From positions 1 through 47,291 of the forward strand of contig NZ_JAHCVJ010000014.1 in NCBI RefSeq assembly GCF_018476885.1: DNA of 47,291 nt. The letters are read 5' to 3'. The translations under genes and the position numbers were made by a program. The notes below the pieces were generated by a model that was not told the origin of the DNA, made no database searches, and saw only the letters and a list, made by a program, of their open reading frames with translations. The stretch comes from Geoanaerobacter pelophilus. GTDB lineage: Bacteria; Desulfobacterota; Desulfuromonadia; Geobacterales; DSM-12255. Below, piece after piece: positions 32,007 to 41,402 of the stretch (its first letter is position 1; every line of letters begins with the position of its first letter).

Positions 32007-35000
32007 ATGTCACTTAAAAAACAGCTGCTTGTAGGATTAATTCTGGGGATGGCAGGCTTTGCCGGGAATTGGTTCAAGTATTCACTTTTCCTGAATATAG
32101 ACTTTCTCTTTGGTTCTTTTTTTGTAATGACGGCTGTGCTTTATTGCGGAACATTGTCAGGGGTTATCGCAAGCCTGATTGCCAGTTTCTGCACCTATAT
32201 TTTGTGGAAACATCCATATGCCATGGTCATTTTTACCGCTGAAGCAGCAATTGTAGGCCTGTTCAACGCTCGCCGCAAAAAAGCCGATATTCTGCTTCAT
32301 GATTTTATCTACTGGCTGATCATTGGCGGACCATTGGTATGGCTTTTCTATCATCATTATCTCGGGGACTTACACCAATCAACTTATCTGATCATGCTGA
32401 AGCAGTCGATGAACGGCATCTTTAACACTCTTTTGGCGTCAATTATTTATCTTATTCTGACCTCTAGAGAAAAAGTGACTGGGAATCTCCCCTCCTTTCA
32501 ACAAATTGTTTTCACAATCATGGTTTCTCTTGTGTTGCTGCCAGCCTTCCTGATTACTTTCTACAATCTCAGATCAGAGCTAGATGAGTCAGAAACCAGA
32601 TTGGCCGAACAGACCAAACGAGGTGCTGACACTGCCCGTTCATCTGTTTCAGAATGGATAAAGGAGCGGCAACAGGTTATTACCTCGTTAGCAAGCAGGA
32701 TAGGGAATCCTGACAAGAGGAGTTTCCAGGAGATGCAGGAAATCCTGGGGATTACCCTGGACGCCTCTCCCCCTTTCTGGAGGATGGGGGTCATGAATAG
32801 TACAGCATCTACTGTTGCCTATATGCCACTCAAGGATGAATTGGGGAAATCGACTATTGGAGTCAGCTTTGCTGATCGCCCTTATATCGCTAGTCTAAGA
32901 AAAGAAAAAACGCCCTATATTGCAGGGGTCGTGATCGGTAAGCTTGGCAAAAAGATCCCGATTGTGCCGTTTATTTCACCGATCGTTGCAACTGGTGAAT
33001 ATAAAGGCTTTTGTGTTGGAGTGCTGAAAGCGGATATTATGGGTCAACATCTCAAATACATTATTGGTAAGCGAAAGATGAATATCACCATTCTTGATCA
33101 ATCAGGATTGGTGGTGGTCTCCACCCGCAAAAATATGCCGATAATGAGTCGCTATGAACGCCCAGTCGCTGGTACATATCGTCAAATATCCACTGGAGTG
33201 GCGCTCTGGACTCCACCGCCGGAACCTGGAAAGAACCTGATGCAACGCTGGTCGAAATCTCTGTTTATAGCTGAAGAAGAAATTAGCGCAGTGAATAAAT
33301 GGAAAGTCATTGTAGAAAACTCATATGAACCTGCACTTATTGATCTACGGGATAAAGCAATATTTTCACTATTCATTCTTATAACATTATCCATATTTAC
33401 CATTCCGATCTCCTATCTATTAAGCAGGCTATTAACACGTTCACTTGAAAGAATACGATTATCCACAAGCTCTCTGCCAAATGATATTAATAATTGTCAT
33501 GTTGAAGCACTGCCTGGAAGCTCAATCAAAGAAGTCGCCGTTCTGATTGAACACTTCAATGAGTCACGTAAAAAACTGCAAAACAATCATGACTCCTTGG
33601 TTGAGATGTATGAAAAGCTCGAAGCTCAGGCCAGCGAGTTACAGGCAAGTGAAAATCGCTATCGAACATTGGTAACTCATTCACCGGATGCGGTTTTCGT
33701 TGTTCAGGATAAACGCTTTGTATATGCAAACCCTGCAGCGATAAAATTACACGGGGCGGAAAAAGCTGAACAGCTATTAGATCAAGAAGTGATTCATTTT
33801 ATTAACTCGGCTTACCGGGAACAGATATTCAAGCGTATGGAAATGGTTCTTCAAGGGGAGACCACGGCTAGCTATGAAAGCAGTATTGTGAGGATTGATG
33901 GTAATACCTTGCCAATTGAGTCGGTTGGGGTTCCGGTTGAATTCAATGGCCGCCCTGCAATTCAGGTAATTATGCGCGATATTTCAGAAAGAAAGCGTGC
34001 CGATGAACAGATTAAAAGTTTGAATATTAATCTGCAGCAACGAGTTGACGAACTTCAGACAATTTTCGAAACAGTCCCAATCGGACTGGCTATAGCAGAA
34101 GATTCATCAGGGCAGCGTATAAAGGGGAATTCGGCAATTGCCGCACAGCTAGGAATCAATGCAGTCTCTGATCTTTCATATGCTAGTGGTAAATGCTCAT
34201 ACACGGTTTACAGGGAAGGGCAGCAGTTGCAGTTGCTTGATCTGCCAATGCAAAGGGCTGTAAGAGGAGAAAAAGTCGCAGGTGATGTTTTAGAAATACG
34301 TCGTAGTGACGAAGTAAAGCTAGTTCTTCATTGCAACGCAGTTCCTTTGTTAGACGGTTCGGGAAAACCCAGAGGAGCTGTAGGAACTTTCCTTGATATT
34401 ACTCACTTGAAGCGGAGCGAGGAACGCCTGAATCTCCTTGCCGATACTGCTGGGCTGCTCTTGATAGCTGAATCACCATTAGACGCCATAGAGTCGCTCT
34501 GTATAAGGGCATTGTCGATCTTGGATTGTCACGTTTTCTTTAACTTTATTAGTGATGCCTCCTCAAGGCAACTACGGCTAAATGCCTGTGCCGGAATCCC
34601 TGACAGCGACAGGGATAAAATCGAAAGGCTGGATTATGGCGTTGCGGTATGCGGTTGTGTGGCGCAAGACGCATGCCGAATTATTGCCGAAGATATACCA
34701 AACACGCCCGATATCCGTACTGAACTGGTAAATTCCTACGGGATAAAGGCATATGTATGTCATCCTCTCCTGCGTGGGGAAGAGGTACTCGGCACACTGT
34801 CTTTTGGTACTCGAACGAGATCTTTTTTCGATAGTGATGATATTGCAGTAATGAAGGCGCTATCAGATTTTGTTGCAATTGCTATCGAAAGAAAGAGGAT
34901 CGAAGAATCCTTGGAACGGGCTAAGAGAGACTGGGAGCGGACATTTGATGCTGTCCCGGATTTAATCTCAATTCTGGACAAACACCACAAAATTATACGT

Positions 35001-36158
35001 CTTAATAAAGCTATGGCTGCCCATCTCAACAAGCATCCGAAAGAATGTATCGGCCTTGAATGTCACGAAGCGATACATGGTTCAAGTATCCCCCCATCTT
35101 TCTGCCCGCATACACTCTCTCTTGATGATGGTAAAACCCATCATGCTGAACTCCACGAGGAGACGCTGGGGGGCGATTTTCTGATAAGCACGACCCCACT
35201 TTTAGATCAGTCAGGAGAGATGATCGGCACTGTTCATATGGCCCGAGATATAAGCGACAGAAAAAGAGTAGAGGAGGCACTTCGTAAAGCGCACGATGAA
35301 CTGGAAAACCGGGTAGCAGAAAGAACAGCGGATCTTGCCAGCCTGGTTGAGGTGCTCCAGCAAGAGGTCATGGAACGGATTAAGGCTGAGGAGGCGTTTA
35401 ACCTTGAGTCAGAAGAACGAATCAAAGCAGTCGAGAGATTACGAGAACAGGAAAAGTTTATGGTGCTGCAGAGCCGACAGGCTGCCATGGGTGAGATGAT
35501 TGGCAATATTGCCCATCAATGGAGACAACCATTGAACATCCTTGGGCTATTGATCCAACAAATGCAGATGTATCATGAAATTGGACATTTTGATTCAAAA
35601 TATCTCGATCAAAGCGTGAAAAAAGGGATGGAGATCATTCAACACATGTCGCGTACAATTGATGATTTTCGTGATTTCTTCAGACCTGATAAGGAACCTG
35701 TCGTTTTCAGCATCACTGAAGCAATTGAAAAAGCAATTTCACTTGTTAAAGAGAGTTTTGCCAGCAATCTTATATCTATTCACTGTAGAATGGATTCAAA
35801 ATCCGTTACCGAAGGGTACCCAAACGAATTTTCACAGGTACTATTAAATATACTTATAAACGCAAGAGATGTCTTGATCGAGCGCAAGGCAATCGATCCA
35901 GAAATATCTATAAGCGTTGATAGTAACGATGATAAATGTACAATTAAAATATCAGACAATGGTGGAGGAGTATCAGACGACATAATTGAAAAAGTATTTG
36001 ATCCGTACTTTACAACAAAAGGTGTACAACAAGGTACTGGACTCGGACTATATATGGCAAAAACTATTATCGAGAAAAACATGAACGGTATGCTGACTGT
36101 CAGTAATGGATCAAAGGGAGCAGAGTTCCGCATCGAAGTAGTGAGAGTTATCCAATGA
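32007..36158 (+). CDS. Giant membrane sensor histidine kinase (5TM-Cache-PAS-PAS-GAF-PAS-HisKA-HATPase)
   Basis: The 1383-residue kinase starts with several membrane helices (about residues 1-188) resembling a 5TM/LytS-like sensor, then a Cache-like extracytoplasmic domain (about 190-440), another helix (about 447-475), two PAS domains (about 548-790), a GAF domain (about 807-960), a third PAS (about 975-1085), a coiled coil and the catalytic core. The phospho-His block is NIAHQWRQPLN near 1168, followed by NILINARD, DNGGG and GTGLGLYM. The HQWRQPL form is common in large Geobacter-type kinases. I chose ATG 32007 because GGAG lies 6 nt upstream; ATG 31974 lacks one. It overlaps its receiver gene by 4 nt. 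Confidence 0.92.
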   Translation: MSLKKQLLVGLILGMAGFAGNWFKYSLFLNIDFLFGSFFVMTAVLYCGTLSGVIASLIASFCTYILWKHPYAMVIFTAEAAIVGLFNARRKKADILLHDFIYWLIIGGPLVWLFYHHYLGDLHQSTYLIMLKQSMNGIFNTLLASIIYLILTSREKVTGNLPSFQQIVFTIMVSLVLLPAFLITFYNLRSELDESETRLAEQTKRGADTARSSVSEWIKERQQVITSLASRIGNPDKRSFQEMQEILGITLDASPPFWRMGVMNSTASTVAYMPLKDELGKSTIGVSFADRPYIASLRKEKTPYIAGVVIGKLGKKIPIVPFISPIVATGEYKGFCVGVLKADIMGQHLKYIIGKRKMNITILDQSGLVVVSTRKNMPIMSRYERPVAGTYRQISTGVALWTPPPEPGKNLMQRWSKSLFIAEEEISAVNKWKVIVENSYEPALIDLRDKAIFSLFILITLSIFTIPISYLLSRLLTRSLERIRLSTSSLPNDINNCHVEALPGSSIKEVAVLIEHFNESRKKLQNNHDSLVEMYEKLEAQASELQASENRYRTLVTHSPDAVFVVQDKRFVYANPAAIKLHGAEKAEQLLDQEVIHFINSAYREQIFKRMEMVLQGETTASYESSIVRIDGNTLPIESVGVPVEFNGRPAIQVIMRDISERKRADEQIKSLNINLQQRVDELQTIFETVPIGLAIAEDSSGQRIKGNSAIAAQLGINAVSDLSYASGKCSYTVYREGQQLQLLDLPMQRAVRGEKVAGDVLEIRRSDEVKLVLHCNAVPLLDGSGKPRGAVGTFLDITHLKRSEERLNLLADTAGLLLIAESPLDAIESLCIRALSILDCHVFFNFISDASSRQLRLNACAGIPDSDRDKIERLDYGVAVCGCVAQDACRIIAEDIPNTPDIRTELVNSYGIKAYVCHPLLRGEEVLGTLSFGTRTRSFFDSDDIAVMKALSDFVAIAIERKRIEESLERAKRDWERTFDAVPDLISILDKHHKIIRLNKAMAAHLNKHPKECIGLECHEAIHGSSIPPSFCPHTLSLDDGKTHHAELHEETLGGDFLISTTPLLDQSGEMIGTVHMARDISDRKRVEEALRKAHDELENRVAERTADLASLVEVLQQEVMERIKAEEAFNLESEERIKAVERLREQEKFMVLQSRQAAMGEMIGNIAHQWRQPLNILGLLIQQMQMYHEIGHFDSKYLDQSVKKGMEIIQHMSRTIDDFRDFFRPDKEPVVFSITEAIEKAISLVKESFASNLISIHCRMDSKSVTEGYPNEFSQVLLNILINARDVLIERKAIDPEISISVDSNDDKCTIKISDNGGGVSDDIIEKVFDPYFTTKGVQQGTGLGLYMAKTIIEKNMNGMLTVSNGSKGAEFRIEVVRVIQ

Positions 36159-36553
36159 ACACAAATAGACCAAGTATTTTATGTGTTGAAGATAACCCTG
36201 ATGCTTTGAATCTTATGTTATCAATGTTATCGGTTAAATTTTCAAACCTAAACATTTATTCTGCCCTGGATGGAGAGTCTGGGTTTCGGCTGTTTAAAGA
36301 GAATAATCCTATAATTGTCATTACAGATCTATCGATGCAAGGAATGGATGGCTTCGAGTTGGCTAACAATATCAAAAAACTCGAACCGCAAGCATTTATA
36401 ATAGGAGTATCAGCGCACAGCAGATCAGGTTATGATATAAAATCTAAACTTCAATTTGACTGTTATCTACACAAACCAGTCAATTTCGTCGAATTGTCTA
36501 ATGTGATTCAAAAGGTCATCGACATAAAGACTCTGAGCAATTTACAGAGATAG
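36155..36553 (+). CDS. Single-domain response regulator
   Basis: The 132-residue protein is a lone receiver domain with acidic pocket VEDNPD, phospho-Asp in IVITDLSMQGMDG and Lys in CYLHKPVN. Its ATG overlaps the kinase stop, so the two are coupled and it is the likely direct phosphoryl acceptor. With no output domain it may act as a relay or phosphate sink. The convergent hybrid kinase gene ends 109 nt away; the gap holds only a 6-bp ACAGCT/AGCTGT hairpin at 36590-36604. Confidence 0.92.
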   Translation: MNTNRPSILCVEDNPDALNLMLSMLSVKFSNLNIYSALDGESGFRLFKENNPIIVITDLSMQGMDGFELANNIKKLEPQAFIIGVSAHSRSGYDIKSKLQFDCYLHKPVNFVELSNVIQKVIDIKTLSNLQR

Positions 36554-36662
36554 TAAAATAATCATCGTTTTTGAGATTAAAGTTGCGGAACAGCTAACAG
36601 CTGTAACAAAATTCCCCAATGCTGTGTGGGTATAGGCGAACAGAGGCAACGTTACTGTGTTT

Positions 36663-39600
36663 CTATATTGGTATTTTCTGAATCGCCTCTTTCATTGCTG
36701 ACATTGTATAGGGTTTCTGAATGAATCCTGAGAGTTTTTTACCCATAAACTTCTGAGTGACTTCCTGCTCACTAAAACCACTGGACATGACAACTTTGGC
36801 GTCTGGCTTGATTCGCATGAGTTCGTAAAAGCACTGTTCGCCATCCATTATTGGCATGGTTAAGTCTAGTACGATAAAGGATATGTCGGGATTTGCCTTG
36901 AAAACCTCTACCGCATCGTTACCATCATTTGCAGTGACAACAGTGAAACCTAACATTTGAAGCATGGCCATTCCAATATCTCTTACGTCTTCTTCATCGT
37001 CTACCAGCAGAACTTTTCCTTGCCCCTTCCAGTCTTCTGTCTGAGTCTGTAAGGGTTCGATTTCTAGCTCCTGATCAGATGCTGGCAATAGTACCTTGAA
37101 AGTGGAGCCGTTGCCCAGTTCACTGGTAACCTTTATGGCTCCATGGTGCCCCCTGACAATGCCAAGCACTGCCGCCATTCCTAACCCACGGCCAGTGAAC
37201 TTGGTGGTGAAGAACGGGTCGAAGATCTTCGCAAGAGTCTCCTGATCCATACCACAGCCGGTATCGGCAACTTCCAGGTAGACGTAGAGCCCTCCCCGCA
37301 GCGGATCGACCAGCCAGGCATCCTTCAGGTAGTTTTCAGTGCACTCCACACAGCCTGTTCTGATGGCGATAATGCCGCTTTTATCGCCAAAGGACTCAGA
37401 GGCGTTGATCACAAGATTCATGACGATTTGACTGATCTGAGTTGCATCGGCATCCACTCTGGGGAGCGGCCGATTGAGGTCGTAACGGAGCAGTGCCTTC
37501 TTGGAGATGGAGACCTCAAATATGTGCCCCATCTCCTCCACCAGTTGGTTCAGATCGATGGCCTCAATGACAAATTTCCCTTTACCGGAGTAGGCAAGCA
37601 TCTGACGGGCAAGCTCAGCGGCACGGACAGCAGACTTTTCGATCCGCTGCAGGTTGTCTAGAGCGGGGGACTGGGGATTGAGCGAAATAATGGCTAACTC
37701 GACGTTACCGATGATTGCGGTAAGGATATTGTTGAAATCGTGAGCAATGCCGCCGGCCAATATGCCTAGGCTCTCCAGTTTCTGTGTGTGCAGAAGCTGC
37801 TGCTCCAGTCGGAGGCGCTCATCTTCCATCCGTATGCGGTCGTCGATATTACGTGAGATAGCAACAATGCCGCGCAGGAGAGGATTGGTCAGCTGATTGT
37901 TGGCAGAGCACTCCATCCAGCTGTAGCTGCTGTCCTTGTTCCGGTAGCGGTACTGGACTACATGGACCTGATTCGGCGATTGCAGGAGGAGGTTGAATCC
38001 TTTGCTCACCTTTTCCTGATCATCCGGATGAATCAGGTCAAAGGTGTTAATGCCAATCATCTCTTCATCTGTGTAGCCATGAATCCGCTGCGCTGCTGGT
38101 GAGTTGTAGAGCAACTCACCACCCTGGCCAATGATGCTGATAATATCGGGCGACAACGCCATAATACTGCGAAAACGTTCTTCACTGGCCCTAAGCGCCT
38201 CTTCCGCCAATTTGCGTTCCGTGATGTCGCGATCTACACCACGAAAACCGAGCAATTCGCCCTGCGGATCGAGAATCGGTACGGCGGTGCTTTCCAGGTA
38301 GCGATAGAATCCGTCTTTGGCGCGCCAGCGCACCACAATGTTGCTCCATCCCTGTCGGGAGGCAATCCATCCCGACCAGAGTTCGTTAATCTTCTGCCGA
38401 TCCTCGTGGTGGACCAGTTCCAACCCCATGCACTGGAACTCTTCCGGGGAGTAGTTGAGAATCTGTTGCACTGCCTGATTTGAATAGGTGTGGTTGCCGG
38501 AAAGATCAATCGCCCAGATCCAGTCCTGTGAACTTTCCACAATCGCATTGATCATTTGCTGCTGATCTCGCAGTGCCTCTTCGGCTTGTTTGCGATCGGT
38601 GATGTCCTGTATGGTGCCGAACATTCTCTTGGCTTTGCCATCAGTGTCATACTCAAATTCGCCAATGCCGAAAACCCAGCGAATCTGGCCATCAACCGGG
38701 CGGATAATCTCATATTCCATCTCGAACCATCTCTGGGCAACCAGGAGATCAGAAAAATAGGCTGCCATGCGGTCGCGCTGATCAGGATGGATCAGGTCCA
38801 GCCACCCAGAGAATGTGCGAGTAAAGGCAGCGTCAATGCCGAAAATATCGTCCATTTCATTGGAACTCGTCCATCTGTCTTGAACAATATCGAAATCATA
38901 AATCCCGATATGAGCCGTACGTTGGGTCTTGAGCAGGAACGCCTCACTTGCCTTCATTGATTCCTCAATGCGCTTTCGTTCAGTAATGTCCCGGCACAGT
39001 GTGAGAATTTGCAACGAGTCCAACTTTCGGGTTACGGAGGCATTTATTTCCAGCGTGGTGAGTACCCCTTCCGGAGAAAGGTAGTCAACAACAAAACCCC
39101 GTACAACTCCTGTTTCGATGCATTTTCGTATTTCATCCACATTTCGGTCTAAATCATGGGTAGCGGTCCATTCAGTTACGCAATGCCCGATGATCTCCTG
39201 CAGGTTATTGCGGCCGGTCAAGCGGACGTATTCCGAGTTTGCATCCACGACCCGCCCCAATTCGTCGAGAATTACATAGCCGGTATTTGTTGTCTCGATC
39301 AGTTGTCTGAATCGCTCCTCACTCTCCTGAAGCGCCCGTTCTTCTTTCTTCCGAGTCGTGATGTCACGGATAAAGGCGAGAAAAATATCCTTGCTCGGAA
39401 TAAAGGTGGCACTTACTTCAACGTCGAGCAGCGTACCGTCCTTACGGCGGTGGCAGGTCTCGAATCTGTCATGACGCTGGACTACGATGTTCGCCGAGTG
39501 CCCCTCCAACTGGGCATCATTCTCGCGCGCCTCTAAATCACGCAAGGAGAGATTCAGCATTTCCTCCCGACTGTAGCCATACTGCCGGCAGGCCAGGTCG

Positions 39601-40589
39601 TTGACCTCGATGATCTTTCCAGTCCGGTCAACTATCCAGTAGGCATCGAGCGACGTCTCCGTCAGTACCTCATACTGCCTTGCCGACTGCAGTTGTTGTT
39701 CTTCCTGCAGCTTCTTTTCGGCAATGTCCCACGCCAGGTCGGCGAGCAGACTGACAACCTTCACGTCGCTTTCGTTGTACTCATGGGGCTTATTCCCCAG
39801 ACCGAGAATCGCCACTATCTTGTTGTTGCGGAAGACTGGCACCACCATCTCACGAACAACGACAGCAGGTTCCTTTGACAGGTTGCAATGGTCCAGGGAG
39901 GCATATTCGTTGTGGATCACCGGTTTACGGGCCGTGATGCAGTCTATCCATACTCCTGCCTTATCGACGCTGTAATACCAGTTTTTTTCATCAGCCCGGC
40001 AGCAATCACGAACTGTTCTGGTGGACCATGCTTTGAGGGTTACGCAGCGGCTCTCTTCATCATAGGAATGATAGAAGCCGATCAAGCTGCCGGTGAGTGC
40101 CTCCAGTCGATCCAGAGTTTCGACCAGCAGCTCATCCAACGTGTGGTCTGCTGCGAATTGCATCAGATGGAGCCTTGCCCGGTAGACCAACTCGACTTGC
40201 TTCCGCTCTGAGATATCGTGAAGGGTAACTAATACTTGGTAAGGAACTGTTTCTTCCTCGTGGAACATCGGAATGGCATTGACTTCCAGCCAGATAAAGT
40301 CATTCCGCTTGGAGCTGAACACCCCGGCCACCATGTCCCGCACCGTTTTGCCAGTGGTCAGTGCAAGCGTGGCGGGGTGACATTCCGGCGGCAGTTGCTG
40401 GCCGTCTTCGGTTATAACTTGCCACGCGGGGGGGGAGGAGGTGCGTTCGAAGAACTCTTCTCTGGTTAGGCCGAAGAGTGCCAGGGCGGCGGAGTTAACG
40501 TCCACAAGCTGACCATCGGCATTCTGCAGAAACGCCCCTTGGCCCATATTGCTGAACAATGTCTGGAATTGTTGTAGCACTTCAACCAT
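36663..40589 (-). CDS. Soluble multi-PAS hybrid histidine kinase (PAS-GAF-5xPAS-HisKA-HATPase-REC)
   Basis: The 1308-residue protein has no membrane segment, so it senses cytosolic signals. In order there are a PAS (about 1-125), a GAF (about 140-300) and five more PAS domains with PAC ends such as RDITERK (about 303-920). The catalytic core carries GGIAHDFNNIL as phospho-His site, NLVINASES, DTGCGMD and GRGLGMAAV. A C-terminal receiver holds phospho-Asp in IVLDLTMPIMDG and Lys in GFIQKPY. The AHDFNN form is typical of PAS-linked hybrid kinases. The ATG has GGAG about 9 nt upstream. No partner regulator is adjacent, and the gene is the last chromosomal one before the prophage junction. Confidence 0.93.
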   Translation of the reverse strand: MVEVLQQFQTLFSNMGQGAFLQNADGQLVDVNSAALALFGLTREEFFERTSSPPAWQVITEDGQQLPPECHPATLALTTGKTVRDMVAGVFSSKRNDFIWLEVNAIPMFHEEETVPYQVLVTLHDISERKQVELVYRARLHLMQFAADHTLDELLVETLDRLEALTGSLIGFYHSYDEESRCVTLKAWSTRTVRDCCRADEKNWYYSVDKAGVWIDCITARKPVIHNEYASLDHCNLSKEPAVVVREMVVPVFRNNKIVAILGLGNKPHEYNESDVKVVSLLADLAWDIAEKKLQEEQQLQSARQYEVLTETSLDAYWIVDRTGKIIEVNDLACRQYGYSREEMLNLSLRDLEARENDAQLEGHSANIVVQRHDRFETCHRRKDGTLLDVEVSATFIPSKDIFLAFIRDITTRKKEERALQESEERFRQLIETTNTGYVILDELGRVVDANSEYVRLTGRNNLQEIIGHCVTEWTATHDLDRNVDEIRKCIETGVVRGFVVDYLSPEGVLTTLEINASVTRKLDSLQILTLCRDITERKRIEESMKASEAFLLKTQRTAHIGIYDFDIVQDRWTSSNEMDDIFGIDAAFTRTFSGWLDLIHPDQRDRMAAYFSDLLVAQRWFEMEYEIIRPVDGQIRWVFGIGEFEYDTDGKAKRMFGTIQDITDRKQAEEALRDQQQMINAIVESSQDWIWAIDLSGNHTYSNQAVQQILNYSPEEFQCMGLELVHHEDRQKINELWSGWIASRQGWSNIVVRWRAKDGFYRYLESTAVPILDPQGELLGFRGVDRDITERKLAEEALRASEERFRSIMALSPDIISIIGQGGELLYNSPAAQRIHGYTDEEMIGINTFDLIHPDDQEKVSKGFNLLLQSPNQVHVVQYRYRNKDSSYSWMECSANNQLTNPLLRGIVAISRNIDDRIRMEDERLRLEQQLLHTQKLESLGILAGGIAHDFNNILTAIIGNVELAIISLNPQSPALDNLQRIEKSAVRAAELARQMLAYSGKGKFVIEAIDLNQLVEEMGHIFEVSISKKALLRYDLNRPLPRVDADATQISQIVMNLVINASESFGDKSGIIAIRTGCVECTENYLKDAWLVDPLRGGLYVYLEVADTGCGMDQETLAKIFDPFFTTKFTGRGLGMAAVLGIVRGHHGAIKVTSELGNGSTFKVLLPASDQELEIEPLQTQTEDWKGQGKVLLVDDEEDVRDIGMAMLQMLGFTVVTANDGNDAVEVFKANPDISFIVLDLTMPIMDGEQCFYELMRIKPDAKVVMSSGFSEQEVTQKFMGKKLSGFIQKPYTMSAMKEAIQKIPI

Positions 40590-40941
40590 TCGTCATTGCT
40601 CCAATAGAGTTTTCATGCACTGTATTGACGATTTAGGGCGTTAGCTACAAGGATTCGGTTTGGCTAGCCACAGAATCTTGTTAGAGAATCCTGCGCAACT
40701 CATTAATTTATATATTCGCGATTTACTAACAGACTGTATCATCTTAACAATAAACTCGGTGAACGCAATTCAACTGTTTTGCCTGATACGTAATTAGAAT
40801 GGTAACTCTTTGTGAGCACGGTTCTAAGCCTATAAGGGAAAGTCTTATGCCAATTGACAATCTTAGTCATTTTATCTGCAATCGGCTATATCTCCGATTT
40901 TAGCATTGCTACGAATTATTTTTTGTAGGAGGGATAGTAAC

Positions 40942-41016
40942 GTGGTGAGTTTGAGAGGGTTACAATTTCGTGTAAAATTTGGTTACAAATTTAATCCCAT
41001 AAACGGTGCAGTTTGA
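40942..41016 (+). CDS. Possible 24-residue peptide or truncated gene start
   Basis: GTG 40942 is preceded by AGGAGGG (40927-40933) with 8-nt spacing, and the frame gives a basic peptide MVSLRGLQFRVKFGYKF-like before TGA. The ribosome site is better than that of most genes here, but the peptide matches nothing I know. It may be a truncated gene left at the junction. Confidence 0.2.
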   Translation: MVSLRGLQFRVKFGYKFNPINGAV

Positions 41017-41038
41017 CATAAAAGACCTCCGAGACTCT

Positions 41039-41066
41039 ACGTCCCATAAGATATATTATGTCAAGT
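41039..41066. other. dif: dif-like XerC/XerD recombination site
   Basis: The 11-6-11 layout is ACGTCCCATAA (XerC arm), GATATA (centre) and TTATGTCAAGT (XerD arm). Compared from memory, it matches the Bacillus subtilis dif at about 22 of 28 positions and the E. coli dif at about 19 of 28, with the XerD-side TATATTATGT block fully conserved. XerC/XerD use dif to resolve chromosome dimers at the terminus, and some phages integrate there. Its place between the last chromosomal gene and the prophage fits a prophage attachment site. Confidence 0.6.
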
Positions 41067-41095
41067 ACGATATTGACGTGATTATCTGTGGGACG
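41040..41095. repeat. Imperfect inverted repeat built on the dif-like site
   Basis: The left arm (41040-41064) and right arm (41073-41095, read on the opposite strand) share blocks CGTCCCA, AGATA and GTCAA in order, with an 8-nt loop gtacgata. The second copy is a degenerate inverted dif-like sequence. A folded single strand would place XerC-like and XerD-like arms in one duplex. Confidence 0.6.
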
Positions 41096-41145
41096 TTTCT
41101 CGTTTAATCCTCTTTAGAATCCCTAAGCCAGTTACTATAGCGGCG

Positions 41146-41183
41146 CGATTGCTTTTACAGTGATGTACGATTGCTTTGGCAGT
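41146..41183. repeat. Imperfect 16-nt direct repeat
   Basis: CGATTGCTTTTACAGT (41146-41161) and CGATTGCTTTGGCAGT (41168-41183) differ at two positions and are 22 nt apart, close to two helical turns. They could bind a recombination accessory or regulatory protein, or be chance. Confidence 0.5.
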
Positions 41184-41208
41184 AGCTACATTGAATTATT
41201 TCATAAAA

Positions 41209-41233
41209 TAAGGGGGTGTTTTAAGCCCCCTTA
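41209..41233 (-). terminator. Terminator of the leftward prophage transcript
   Basis: The arms TAAGGGGG (41209-41216) and CCCCCTTA (41226-41233) pair perfectly. On the minus strand the stem is followed by TTTTATG, a T-rich end, so it would stop transcription arriving from the prophage genes to the right. It lies about 170 nt past the methylase stop. Confidence 0.75.
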
Positions 41234-41402
41234 AATATCAACTATTTATTGATAATGACTTTCATTATTATATGAATAATCCCACCTCGTCCCACTAGTG
41301 AAACTTACCCCAACGCTCTCATTTGCCCTCAGATCGATTTTCAGGGAACAGTGCATAGGGAAGCATGCCATATATAAACTTCTTACAATCTAAATACGGG
41401 AG

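Larger units (their letters stand above)
40590..41402. other. AT-rich chromosome-prophage junction region
   Basis: This 813-nt stretch has no normal gene. It contains direct GGTTACAA-type repeats (40958-40968 and 40981-40992), a possible 24-codon frame with a strong ribosome site (40942-41016), a dif-like XerCD site (41039-41066) with an inverted partner arm (41073-41095), a 16-nt imperfect direct repeat (41146-41183) and a terminator (41209-41233). The kinase side shows no recognisable promoter. Confidence 0.7.
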
